A DNA stretch of 18,245 bases. Origin: an uncultured Chitinophagaceae bacterium. Lineage in GTDB: Bacteria; Bacteroidota; Bacteroidia; Chitinophagales; Chitinophagaceae. Location of the stretch: NCBI GenBank assembly GCA_946885335.1, contig CAMPGG010000034.1:1-18245 (forward strand), in the 5' to 3' direction. The notes under the pieces were generated by a model. The model did not search any database and was not told the DNA's origin. It worked only from the letters and a program-made list of their open reading frames with translations. Position numbers and translations under genes: made by a program. Shown one piece after another: positions 1-7,966 of this stretch (positions are counted from its first letter, which is position 1; the number at the start of each line of letters is the position of its first letter).

Positions 1-428
1 CTATCGGTTAACAATAACCGATTTTGATCCGAAATACTTTCCTTCTGGAAAATTTTATGAAATGCCATTTGTATTGCCACCAGCAATTGCTTGTCATTAA
101 ATGGCTTAACCACATACATAACCGGTTCTGTTGCAAAGGCTGACTGCAACGTTTTATTATCGGCATAAGCTGTGAGAAATATAATTTCTGTATTGTACAT
201 TTTCTTTAATTGGATGGCCAGCTCAACGCCCTTGGTTTCACCTTTAATATTAATATCACATATAACCACACCAGGCGGCGTATTGGCAGTTGCACATATC
301 TCCAATGCGTCCTTTGCACTTACAGCAATACCCGCAACTGTATAATCTTCTTCCTGGATCAACTCAGAAATGCTTTCAGCCGTTATCAGTTCATCTTCAA
401 CGATAAGTATGGGTGGTAATACTTTCAT
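1..428 (-). CDS. Response regulator, receiver domain with start of a probable LuxR-type HTH (C-terminus missing)
   Basis: Reading the minus strand from the ATG at 428 gives 142 complete codons with no stop before the window edge, so the gene is partial. The protein is a CheY-like receiver: acidic pair E11-D12, phospho-acceptor D58 in VICDIN, T86 in FLTAYAD and K108 in VVKPF, all at the expected places. The receiver ends near residue 125, and the last visible residues read LLLTD followed by an R or S codon. This resembles the LTxRE opening of a GerE/LuxR helix-turn-helix, so a DNA-binding output is likely but is inference; a receiver-only or LytTR protein is not excluded. Its ATG overlaps the stop of the upstream histidine kinase by ATGA, suggesting translational coupling and that the two proteins are partners. 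Confidence 0.9.
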   Translation of the reverse strand, partial: MKVLPPILIVEDELITAESISELIQEEDYTVAGIAVSAKDALEICATANTPPGVVICDINIKGETKGVELAIQLKKMYNTEIIFLTAYADNKTLQSAFATEPVMYVVKPFNDKQLLVAIQMAFHKIFQKESISDQNRLLLTD

Positions 429-1717
429 ACAACTTTTGTTTGTAGTGTAAAATGAGTGCCTTCCTGGTTTTCAATTTTTATATCTGCATTTAACTGGCCT
501 GCCAGGATTCGCACCAATTTTAATCCAAATGATCCTTTTCCCTTTATTTCTTCCTCAGGTTTTCCAATACCGTTATCAGAAACCCGCAGTACAAAATTTT
601 TATTGTTTGTTTGCTTCAGAACAACAATAACTTTAGGTAAGCTGGTATTGTGAAATGCATATTTAAATGAATTAGAAACCAATTCATTTACAATTAAGCC
701 AACCGGAACCGCACGGTCTATATCCATGATGTTATCCTGCATGTCAACAATTGTTTCAATGACTTCTTTATGAAAACCAAAACTATTTGCCAGCGATTCA
801 TTTAATGAAACCAGGTAATCGTTAATCTGCACACTTGCTGCATCCTTCTCCTGGTACAGGCCTTTATGTATAAGGGCCATTGCTTCAATCCTTGTCCTGC
901 TTGCTTCCAGGCTTTCCCTGGCAACACCTTCTTCCAGCCGGTTACTTTGCAGGGATAAAAGTCCCGAAATCACCTGCATATTATTTTTTACACGGTGATG
1001 CAATTCTTTTAAAAGTGTTTCAATCCGCTCATTCCTTTCACCGGCAACTTCAACAGCCTGCTGGAGTTCCGATGCACGTTTTTCTAATTCTGCTTTTTGT
1101 TCATCGATTTGTTTATTCAAAACGATCAAATCTTCATTTTGTTTAAGTACGGTCTTTCTTTCATGAATATAAGCTTGTCGAAAACCAGCTATAACGAACG
1201 TAGTAAACAGCATGGAAATAAATAGTGTACCTACATGATCCAGCATTTGTGATGTTCTGTCAGGATAACCCTGTACCCATTCAGGATGGAAAAATTCCAA
1301 TGTCAGCAGCAAAAAAATAGTGCCTGCCAAAATAGAAAAAATCAAAAAAATATATCTAGGTATAACAATGAGTAAATAAATATTCAACAACATAATGAGC
1401 AGGTAAATGATCGTTCCTCCTAACCCGTCATTAAAAAAATAAATACCTCCCAGGATGATCATTGTCAGAAAAACGTACGTGATCACTAAAGCGTTGGTAA
1501 AATATTTTTTGAAACGGGCGAAATAATAAATAATACCTGAAGCCAACGCCCCTGCATATCCGGGCCAGATGGTGTGAATATGAAGATCTATGATCCAGTT
1601 AAGGGTTGAAGCCGCCAGTGCAAATGCAGTAATAAAAAAACTGCTGCTATTAAATATACGGTGTTCAAGCACAAAGTTTTCCTTGCTGCCACCAATTGAA
1701 AAATGGGGTTTTCTCAT
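425..1717 (-). CDS. Membrane sensor histidine kinase, HisKA_2 family
   Basis: A 430-residue kinase counted from the ATG at 1717; an in-frame TTG at 1729 would add four residues but is a poorer start. About six hydrophobic segments fill residues 25-180, with no recognisable extracytoplasmic sensor domain, so the stimulus is probably sensed in or near the membrane. A charged coiled coil (about 185-235) leads to the HisKA_2 dimerisation box ELHHRVKNN, whose phospho-acceptor should be H241. The HATPase_c domain follows: N box around N344 and N349 (NELVSNSFKYAF), DNGIG at 381-385 and a glycine-rich GKGSFGLKLV. All catalytic motifs are intact. The stop overlaps the start of the response regulator, its likely phosphotransfer partner. 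Upstream, 1718-1957 is AT-rich and shows no promoter I can defend. The signal and target genes are unknown. Confidence 0.93.
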   Translation of the reverse strand: MRKPHFSIGGSKENFVLEHRIFNSSSFFITAFALAASTLNWIIDLHIHTIWPGYAGALASGIIYYFARFKKYFTNALVITYVFLTMIILGGIYFFNDGLGGTIIYLLIMLLNIYLLIVIPRYIFLIFSILAGTIFLLLTLEFFHPEWVQGYPDRTSQMLDHVGTLFISMLFTTFVIAGFRQAYIHERKTVLKQNEDLIVLNKQIDEQKAELEKRASELQQAVEVAGERNERIETLLKELHHRVKNNMQVISGLLSLQSNRLEEGVARESLEASRTRIEAMALIHKGLYQEKDAASVQINDYLVSLNESLANSFGFHKEVIETIVDMQDNIMDIDRAVPVGLIVNELVSNSFKYAFHNTSLPKVIVVLKQTNNKNFVLRVSDNGIGKPEEEIKGKGSFGLKLVRILAGQLNADIKIENQEGTHFTLQTKVV

Positions 1718-1957
1718 AAAAATGAACAAAGCCTTACATCGTATAAATAAATACGGTTAAACCTAACAGTTAATCTTGCTTATAATGCAGGAAAATACAA
1801 AACATTTACCGAGTAAATTTTCAATTATAGAAAAAATCTTAAATAGAAATATTCGTTATGTGTTTTTAATCGTGTCCTTTTAAAAATCAACCACTATTTC
1901 GAATGTATAATCATAGACAGATTTCGGAAGAAATGAATGCTTATTTATATGTAAGCT

Positions 1958-2797
1958 TTACTGCGTAACGATTTTCCATTCACAATTATCCTTTTTCAAC
2001 ATAACTTCCATCCAAATATCTTTTCCTTTCCATACAACGAGCATTTCATCAGCGCCTGATTGAACAAACATTTCGTACTTCAAATTAAATACATCATCGT
2101 TATAGTCCAGGCCGTATTTATTTTCAAATGAGGCGAGTACTTTTCTCATTCCAGTCAATGATTCAACCCCGCTTTCAATTAATATCAAATTTTCACCTGG
2201 GTTGAAGTGACGATTTTCCATGGCTTTTGTTCCCCAACGCCATTCATCTTCCAGTGATCGGAAAATCAACCATTGCAAATCTTTCGACAGGATACAAAGA
2301 TCTTCACTCCATGGGAAATCATCTTCATTTAACCTCAAAATATCGGTTATGGATATGCGTAAAACAGGCTGATGCCGGGTAAAAAATAAATACACTTCTT
2401 CTTTTTCTTTTACTCCCAAAGATTTCATTGCGCCCGGCAGTACTTCGGCAATATTCTCCTGGAGATGAATATGAAAAGGTAAACATGGCATATATCGAAG
2501 CGGCAGGTAACCCGGAAAAGCATCCATCATTTTTTCATGTATGCTTTGATCGCAAATTTTAATTGCATCAGCCGGTATAGACAAATCAGATAATGGTGAA
2601 TTTTCAATGGCACTTAACCACAAGGATTTATTTTCTTCCTCCACACATTGAAAATACTCAAAGTTGAAAGGTCGTGGAAGCTTCTCTAAAAACGGGATGT
2701 AAAATTGTTGAAGTTGATATATTTCTTCTTCAACCAATAACTTTTGATGTAAAACTTTCTTTTTATTCTCCAGGTTTACCCTTTGATCTTCTCTCAT
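1958..2797 (-). CDS. Unrecognised 279-aa protein, probably cytoplasmic
   Basis: I do not recognise this protein. It starts at a clear ATG (2797), has no signal peptide or membrane segment, and opens with a charged, probably helical stretch (residues 1-35). The middle is mixed alpha/beta in appearance, and a tryptophan- and acid-rich patch (about 163-195, including FPWSED, LQWLIF and DEWRWG) is the most distinctive feature. The C-terminus (about 240-279) looks like beta strands rich in W, V and K. It lies 36 nt behind the stop of the E1 dehydrogenase, so co-transcription is likely and it is probably the last gene of the operon. The spacing does not show a functional link. The patch loosely recalls small domain-of-unknown-function or immunity-like proteins, but I cannot name a family. 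Confidence 0.85.
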   Translation of the reverse strand: MREDQRVNLENKKKVLHQKLLVEEEIYQLQQFYIPFLEKLPRPFNFEYFQCVEEENKSLWLSAIENSPLSDLSIPADAIKICDQSIHEKMMDAFPGYLPLRYMPCLPFHIHLQENIAEVLPGAMKSLGVKEKEEVYLFFTRHQPVLRISITDILRLNEDDFPWSEDLCILSKDLQWLIFRSLEDEWRWGTKAMENRHFNPGENLILIESGVESLTGMRKVLASFENKYGLDYNDDVFNLKYEMFVQSGADEMLVVWKGKDIWMEVMLKKDNCEWKIVTQ

Positions 2798-2833
2798 GAA
2801 GTTATCCTTTGCCTGCTATCATTTTTGAACTTA

Positions 2834-4846
2834 CTAATAATGCAATAATTTTTGAATAGCCTCTTTCAATCTGGCCTTAGCCAAAAATTGCTTTTCCAAT
2901 TCAATATTAAATGGAACCGGTGTGTCGAGTGAAGCGCACCGCATAACCGGTGCATCGAGCATATCAAAACAATGTTCATTGATCCAGGCGCTTAATTCGC
3001 CACCAATACCGCCCGTCAAGGTATCCTCATGCAGGATCAAAACTTTTCCGGTACGTTTTACCGCTTCGCGTATTGCAGCATAATCTAATGGCAGCAGCGT
3101 TCGTAAATCAAGAATATAAATAGAAAGTTCAGGATGCTCGGCTGCATAATCTTCTGCCCAATGTACCCCGGCACCATAAGTAATGATACTGATATCATCC
3201 CCGGTTCGCACCTGCCTTGCCTTGCCAATTTCCACTTCATAATAATCCACAGGAACAGCTCCGCTAATGCTTCGGTAAAGTGCTTTATGCTCAAAATACA
3301 TCACAGGGTTTGGATCGTTGATAGCGGCGATCAGCAATCCTTTTGCATCCATTGGTGTTGCTGGATAAACAACTTTTAAACCGGGAGTATGCGCAAACCA
3401 GGCTTCGTTGCTTTGTGAATGAAAAGGTCCTGCACCTACACCTGCTCCTGTTGGCATGCGGATAACAACGTCTGCATTTTGCCCCCAGCGATAATGGATC
3501 TTTGCCAGGTTATTGATGATTTGATTAAATCCAACAGTTACAAAATCCGCAAACTGCATTTCCATTACGCTCTTATAACCTTCCAGGCTTAAACCAAGTG
3601 CGGCTCCCACGATGGCACTTTCACAAAGAGGCGTATTGCGAACCCTTTCCTTACCAAATTCATTTATAAAACCTTCAGTTATTTTAAATGCACCTCCATA
3701 TTCTGCAATATCCTGTCCCATCAAAACTAAATTGTTTTGATGTTGCATGGATTGATAAAGACCTTCTTTAATGGCATCAATTAAGCGGGAATCTTTTGTT
3801 TTTATTTTTGAATTTAAAGCGGATGAATTATCAAGAATAGTTATGGAAGATGCATGTTTGTTTTTGGCAATAGCATACACATCTTCTAATTCTTCATCTT
3901 CGTCCGGGATTATGGGTGGCGAATTAAAACCAATATTCAGTTCAGACTCGATGGCTGATTTAAAATTTTCTTTTATTTCTGTGATCGCTTCATCTGATAG
4001 AACCTGGATACTATGTAAAAATTGTTCGAGACTTTTTACCGGGTCTTTCAAGGCCCATTCTGTAAATAATTCGGGTGGAACATATTTTGTTCCGCTTGCT
4101 TCCTCATGGCCACGCATACGAAAGGTCATACATTCAACCAGGTAAGGCTTTTGGTTTTTAATGCAATATTCTCTTACCCCTTTAATGGTTTCATAAACAG
4201 TCAAAATATTATTGCCATCAATCTTTACACCTTCTATTCCATAACCCTTTGCTTTATCCACCAGGCTTTCGCATCGGTATTGTTCACTGACGGGTGTACT
4301 TAATCCGTAACCATTATTTTCAATGATAAAAATGACAGGTAAATCCCATACAGCCGCCACATTCAATGCTTCATGAAAATCTCCTTCACTGGTTCCGCCA
4401 TCACCCGTAAATGCCAAAGAAACTTTCTGTTCCTTACGCAGTTTGTAAGCCAGTGCCACGCCATCGGCAATGGCCAGTTGCGGACCAAGATGAGAGATCA
4501 TTCCACATATATGATGTTCCTTATTACCAAAATGAAAACTTCGTTCACGTCCTTTGCTGTAACCATCTTTTGCGCCCTGCCATTGTTTAAATAATTTATG
4601 CAAAGGCATATTGCGGGTGGTAAAAACACCCAGGTTCCTGTGCAGTGGCATGATCCATTCATCGGGTTGCATGGCCATAACAGAACCAACAGAAATTGCT
4701 TCCTGTCCTATACCACTAAACCATTTTGAAATTTTGCCCTGTCGAAGTAAAACCAGCATTTTCTCTTCGATCATCCTGGGCCAAAGCAATTGCTTGTAGA
4801 ATTGTATTAATTCTTCGTCGGTAAAATCTTTACGGCTGAATAGCAT
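2834..4846 (-). CDS. Fused alpha-beta 2-oxoacid dehydrogenase E1 (branched-chain type likely)
   Basis: A 670-residue thiamine-diphosphate enzyme joining E1-alpha (about 1-320) and E1-beta (about 345-670) in one chain. The alpha part has the ThDP/metal motif from GDG at 148-150 to NN at 177-178 and the conserved RMRGHEEAS loop near 243-251. The beta part has the pyrimidine-binding domain with E409 (LCESAIVGAALG), the FHSQS histidine H476 and a transketolase C-terminal domain from about 548. An acidic and then basic linker (about 314-352) joins the halves. E1 decarboxylates a 2-oxoacid and reductively acylates the lipoyl group of E2. The closest resemblance is to branched-chain 2-oxoacid dehydrogenase, which supplies iso-branched acyl-CoA primers for the iso fatty acids typical of Bacteroidota; that substrate is inferred. 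No E2 or E3 is in the window. It starts 53 nt after the small membrane gene. Confidence 0.95.
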   Translation of the reverse strand: MLFSRKDFTDEELIQFYKQLLWPRMIEEKMLVLLRQGKISKWFSGIGQEAISVGSVMAMQPDEWIMPLHRNLGVFTTRNMPLHKLFKQWQGAKDGYSKGRERSFHFGNKEHHICGMISHLGPQLAIADGVALAYKLRKEQKVSLAFTGDGGTSEGDFHEALNVAAVWDLPVIFIIENNGYGLSTPVSEQYRCESLVDKAKGYGIEGVKIDGNNILTVYETIKGVREYCIKNQKPYLVECMTFRMRGHEEASGTKYVPPELFTEWALKDPVKSLEQFLHSIQVLSDEAITEIKENFKSAIESELNIGFNSPPIIPDEDEELEDVYAIAKNKHASSITILDNSSALNSKIKTKDSRLIDAIKEGLYQSMQHQNNLVLMGQDIAEYGGAFKITEGFINEFGKERVRNTPLCESAIVGAALGLSLEGYKSVMEMQFADFVTVGFNQIINNLAKIHYRWGQNADVVIRMPTGAGVGAGPFHSQSNEAWFAHTPGLKVVYPATPMDAKGLLIAAINDPNPVMYFEHKALYRSISGAVPVDYYEVEIGKARQVRTGDDISIITYGAGVHWAEDYAAEHPELSIYILDLRTLLPLDYAAIREAVKRTGKVLILHEDTLTGGIGGELSAWINEHCFDMLDAPVMRCASLDTPVPFNIELEKQFLAKARLKEAIQKLLHY

Positions 4847-4899
4847 GTTGCGAATTTCCCGATTTCAATTCAATAAAAAAATTGGATTTGATAAGCTGA

Positions 4900-5247
4900 T
4901 TAAGCTTCTCTTTTTCTTTCTTCCCTGGATATAAAAAAGGAAACAAGAGAAAGAATTAAACTGAATAGAAAACCCCAGCCGAAACTATCAATGGTTACTC
5001 CACCAACAAAATTGCTGGCCAGCAAAACAGTGATCGTATTGATCACCAACAGAAAAAGGCCGAGGGTAAATATGGTTAAAGGCAAGGTGAGAATAATAAG
5101 TATCGGCTTAACGATCATATTCAGAATAGCCAGAACCAGGGCAAAAATAATAGCCGTATAAATGGTATCAATATGTACACCAGAAAGGATATTGGATAAT
5201 GTATACGCCAATAACGCGGTAATTAATAAGCGAATAATAAATCTCAT
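4900..5247 (-). CDS. Small four-helix membrane protein, PF04020-type (annotated as phage holin family)
   Basis: A 115-residue, very hydrophobic protein with about four membrane helices (residues 2-22, 28-48, 52-77 and 86-108), a conserved NMIVKPILIILTLPLTIFTLGLF core and a short basic-acidic tail (REERKREA). The KP..LTLP.T..T.GLF signature is that of the PF04020 'phage holin, superfamily IV' family. Despite the name, this family is widespread in bacterial chromosomes, and no lysis function is established for most members. No phage genes lie nearby. The gene sits 23 nt after the M16 partner subunit and 53 nt before the E1 dehydrogenase, inside a co-directional run, so it is probably co-transcribed. 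The role is unknown. Confidence 0.88.
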   Translation of the reverse strand: MRFIIRLLITALLAYTLSNILSGVHIDTIYTAIIFALVLAILNMIVKPILIILTLPLTIFTLGLFLLVINTITVLLASNFVGGVTIDSFGWGFLFSLILSLVSFFISREERKREA

Positions 5248-5270
5248 TTGCGAAAGTTAAATAAAGCGTG

Positions 5271-6569
5271 TTAAACAACTACCAATTCATAAAACGATTC
5301 AGGGTCAAGATATTTTTGAGCCAATTGCTGCAATTCATCTGCACTGATCGTACGAATGATATTCATGGAATGATAAAAATAATTTTCATCCAATCCATTT
5401 AAGATAAGTGTTTTCCAGCGATTGATAATATGAAAAGGACCATCCAGGTCGCCCAATATGGAACCCATCATATAATTTCTTACCAGCATCAATTCTTCTT
5501 CATCCACTTTTTCATTGCGCAGTATTTCCATTTCTTTATACACTTCGGCAACAGTTGCTTCACAAACATCCTTACCAGCCTCTGTACTGATCATCCATCC
5601 ACTTTCAAAAACCTGGTTCATCAGGTAACTATAAATACCGTAAGTATAACCTTTGTCTTCGCGGATATTGCTCATCAGCCTTGAGCCAAAAAATCCACCA
5701 AAAATATTATTCAATACCTGCACTTTTGGAAAATCAGGGTGATGCCTGTTAGGAAAATGCCTGGCCATCCTGATTGCGCCCTGCATGCCATTTGGATCAT
5801 TGGTGATGCGGTACTTTTTTTCTGCAGAAGGTTCAGCAATTATTTGCTTATGTTCATAAGCTGTAACTGGTAAATCGCCAAAATATTGATTCAGCAACTG
5901 CTCCGCGTTTGCAGGTAATTTACCCGCCATGAAAATGACAAACTTTCCCTGCTGGTAATATTTTTTATAAAATTGCAACAGCTGTTCTCTTTGCAAGGCT
6001 TCGTAATATTCGTACTTGCTGTATTTACCATATGGATGATTTTCTCCAAACAGGTATGCATCAATCAAACGACCCGCAACAAAATCACATTTTTTCAAAC
6101 TTACATCCAGGCGTTGTTGCATGTTTTGTTTATAAGTAGCAATTTCTTCTTCGGCAAATACAGCGTCCGTTAATATTTCCCGCACCACCGGTAATAATTC
6201 GGAAAGATGGCGGTTCAGGCAATGAAGAGATAAGTTTGCCGTTTCCGCATAACAGTTACGGTTAAGGTAAGCTCCATAATATTCAAAATGTTCATTTAAC
6301 TGGAAGGCTGTTTTTGTACTTGTTCCATTCTTTAATAAGAAATTAGTAGTAGCAGCTTGCAGGTTTGCATCTTCGAACCAGTTACCGGCGTTAAATACCC
6401 ACTCAATCATCATTACATCCTCTGCGCCAGCATTGATTGAATATACTTCAACACCATTTTTCAGAACAAACTTTTCGTAAGGTTTTAGTTCAAGGTGAAG
6501 GTTTACCGCGTCCGTAATATTTGGCACCTGCTTCCTGTTTAATATGCCTGCTTTATTTTTTGTGATCAC
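5271..6569 (-). CDS. M16 peptidase family protein, zinc-less partner subunit
   Basis: A 432-residue M16 (insulinase/pitrilysin, M16B-size) protein with the usual two halves. Where the zinc motif HxxEH should lie, near residues 72-80, the sequence reads ATTNFLLK, so this chain cannot bind the catalytic zinc. The second half is well conserved, including FFGSRLMSNIRED and KGYTYGIYSY (about 290-315), which carries the R..G..Y-type substrate-binding motif of M16 enzymes. It therefore looks like the non-catalytic half of a heterodimer with the HxxEH protein encoded 9 nt upstream, like the alpha/beta pair of mitochondrial processing peptidase. The start is a GTG at 6569, right after an AAAAAGG stretch; no ATG lies close by, and the next in-frame GTG (residue 15) is a weaker choice. 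No signal peptide is visible, so a cytoplasmic location is likely. Confidence 0.92.
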   Translation of the reverse strand: MITKNKAGILNRKQVPNITDAVNLHLELKPYEKFVLKNGVEVYSINAGAEDVMMIEWVFNAGNWFEDANLQAATTNFLLKNGTSTKTAFQLNEHFEYYGAYLNRNCYAETANLSLHCLNRHLSELLPVVREILTDAVFAEEEIATYKQNMQQRLDVSLKKCDFVAGRLIDAYLFGENHPYGKYSKYEYYEALQREQLLQFYKKYYQQGKFVIFMAGKLPANAEQLLNQYFGDLPVTAYEHKQIIAEPSAEKKYRITNDPNGMQGAIRMARHFPNRHHPDFPKVQVLNNIFGGFFGSRLMSNIREDKGYTYGIYSYLMNQVFESGWMISTEAGKDVCEATVAEVYKEMEILRNEKVDEEELMLVRNYMMGSILGDLDGPFHIINRWKTLILNGLDENYFYHSMNIIRTISADELQQLAQKYLDPESFYELVVV

Positions 6570-6578
6570 CTTTTTGTT

Positions 6579-7817
6579 TTAGTTGTTTGATAAATAATAA
6601 ATGGTATTTGAATTGGATTCTTTGAAAATTTCGCAACTTTCTTTTTTAATATCATCGCTTGTTACTGCATGATATTTTTCCAATTCCCGGTTCATCAGAC
6701 CGGCATCTCCTAGCAATTCATAATATGCCAGGCTATTGGCCCTGTTCATCACACTCATATCTTCAAAAGCCATCGTACTTTCGGTGCGGTTCTTTACTTT
6801 TTGCAATTCAATTTCCATCACCGGTTCCTTTTGTATTTGCAATAAAATTTCATCAACAGCTGCCTCCGCCTGTTGAATAGAAACACCTTTGACCAGCTTT
6901 CCTTCAATGGTAAACAGTCCTTTGTCCAGGTTACCGAAATGGTAACAATCAATGTTGCTGAATAATTTTTTTTCCTTTACCAGTGTTTGGTATAAACGGG
7001 AAGAACCACCGCTGCCCAAAATATCGGTTAAAAGATCAGTAACATAATAACGGTCATCCAAACGCGAAGGCATGTGCCATGTTTTGTATAAGGCATCTAA
7101 TGGAACATCTGCAAAGATTTCCAATTTGCGTGGCATGGTCTGTTCAGGTTCAGCTGTAATATTTCGTACGTAAGGATCGCCGGAAGGAATATCACCAAAC
7201 CATTTTTCCGCCAAAGCTTTTACCTGTTCCGTATTTACATTTCCAGCCACAACCAGTATGGCATTGTTGGGACGATAATGTTTAAAAAAGAAATTTTTTA
7301 CATCCTGCAGTTTTGCATTTTCAATGTGCGATAATTCTTTGCCGATCGTCATCCACCTGTAAGGATGTGATGTATAGGCAAGCTCACGCATTTTATGCCA
7401 GGCATCTCCATAAGGTTTATTCAGGTAATGTTCTTTGAATTCTTCGCTTACTACTTTACGTTGTACATCCAGGCTTTTTTCACTGAAAGCGAGGGAAAGC
7501 ATTCTATCAGATTCTAACCAAAATGCTGTTTCTAAATTTTCTGCCGGAAGTTGAATATAATAGTTGGTTAAATCATTTGTGGTATATGCATTATTTTCTC
7601 CACCTGCCATTTGCAATGGTTCATCGTATTCTTTGATATTGGTTGACCCTCCAAACATCAGGTGTTCAAAAAGGTGTGCGAACCCGGTACGGTCAGGGTC
7701 TTCGTCCCGGCTGCCCACATCATACATCACATCTACCACCGCCATAGGTGTGGAAAGATCCTGGTGAACGATCACCCTTAAACCATTTGGTAAAATAAAT
7801 TTATCGAACTGAATCAT
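6579..7817 (-). CDS. M16 zinc metallopeptidase, catalytic subunit
   Basis: A 412-residue M16B-size peptidase with the inverted zinc motif HLFEH (H48, E51, H52) and the third ligand in VVSEEF (E125 or E126), the usual distance downstream. The NGLRVIVHQD start, GGENNAYTT and ESDRM are typical family landmarks. The second half reads SSRLYQTLVKEKKLF (about 279-293), where active single-chain M16 enzymes usually carry an R..Y pair; that pair is seen in the next gene instead. The two proteins thus probably form one active heterodimer that cleaves peptides or small proteins. No signal peptide is visible. It appears to be the first gene of a five-gene operon, with a -7-like TACTTTTG about 34 nt before the ATG. 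Confidence 0.95.
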   Translation of the reverse strand: MIQFDKFILPNGLRVIVHQDLSTPMAVVDVMYDVGSRDEDPDRTGFAHLFEHLMFGGSTNIKEYDEPLQMAGGENNAYTTNDLTNYYIQLPAENLETAFWLESDRMLSLAFSEKSLDVQRKVVSEEFKEHYLNKPYGDAWHKMRELAYTSHPYRWMTIGKELSHIENAKLQDVKNFFFKHYRPNNAILVVAGNVNTEQVKALAEKWFGDIPSGDPYVRNITAEPEQTMPRKLEIFADVPLDALYKTWHMPSRLDDRYYVTDLLTDILGSGGSSRLYQTLVKEKKLFSNIDCYHFGNLDKGLFTIEGKLVKGVSIQQAEAAVDEILLQIQKEPVMEIELQKVKNRTESTMAFEDMSVMNRANSLAYYELLGDAGLMNRELEKYHAVTSDDIKKESCEIFKESNSNTIYYLSNN

Positions 7818-7850
7818 ACAATCTTGGGTTCAATGTTTAATGAAAGAATG

Positions 7851-7858
7851 CAAAAGTA
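7851..7858 (-). promoter_or_regulatory. Putative Bacteroidota -7 promoter box (TACTTTTG) for the M16 operon
   Basis: On the minus strand TACTTTTG matches the Bacteroidota -7 consensus TAnnTTTG exactly, 33 nt upstream of the M16 ATG at 7817. Transcription would start near 7845, giving a leader of about 28 nt. A TTTG lies further upstream, but about 26 nt away, longer than usual for a -33 box, so only the -7 element is supported. Confidence 0.45.
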
Positions 7859-7966
7859 TTGAAATTTGATCCGCGGGACATGAGCAAACTAAAACAACAA
7901 CACTTCTTTATGTTTGTTTAATGGGAAGAAATTGTAAAAAGGAATTAAAAATAATTTTGGGAAAGG

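Noticed and set aside
1727..1729. TTG as the start of the histidine kinase
   Set aside because: An ATG four codons downstream (1717) is a better start; no ribosome-binding signal favours the TTG.
1718..1957. Possible promoter for the kinase-regulator pair
   Set aside because: No match to TAnnTTTG on the minus strand; near matches such as the complement of CAAAACAT miss the TA.
3771..4145. 124-codon ORF on the plus strand
   Set aside because: It lies wholly antisense to the E1 dehydrogenase, whose frame is certain, and its product has no recognisable features.
4900..5247. Prophage remnant suggested by the 'phage holin' family
   Set aside because: No lysin, structural gene, integrase or attachment site is near, and this family is common in ordinary bacterial chromosomes.
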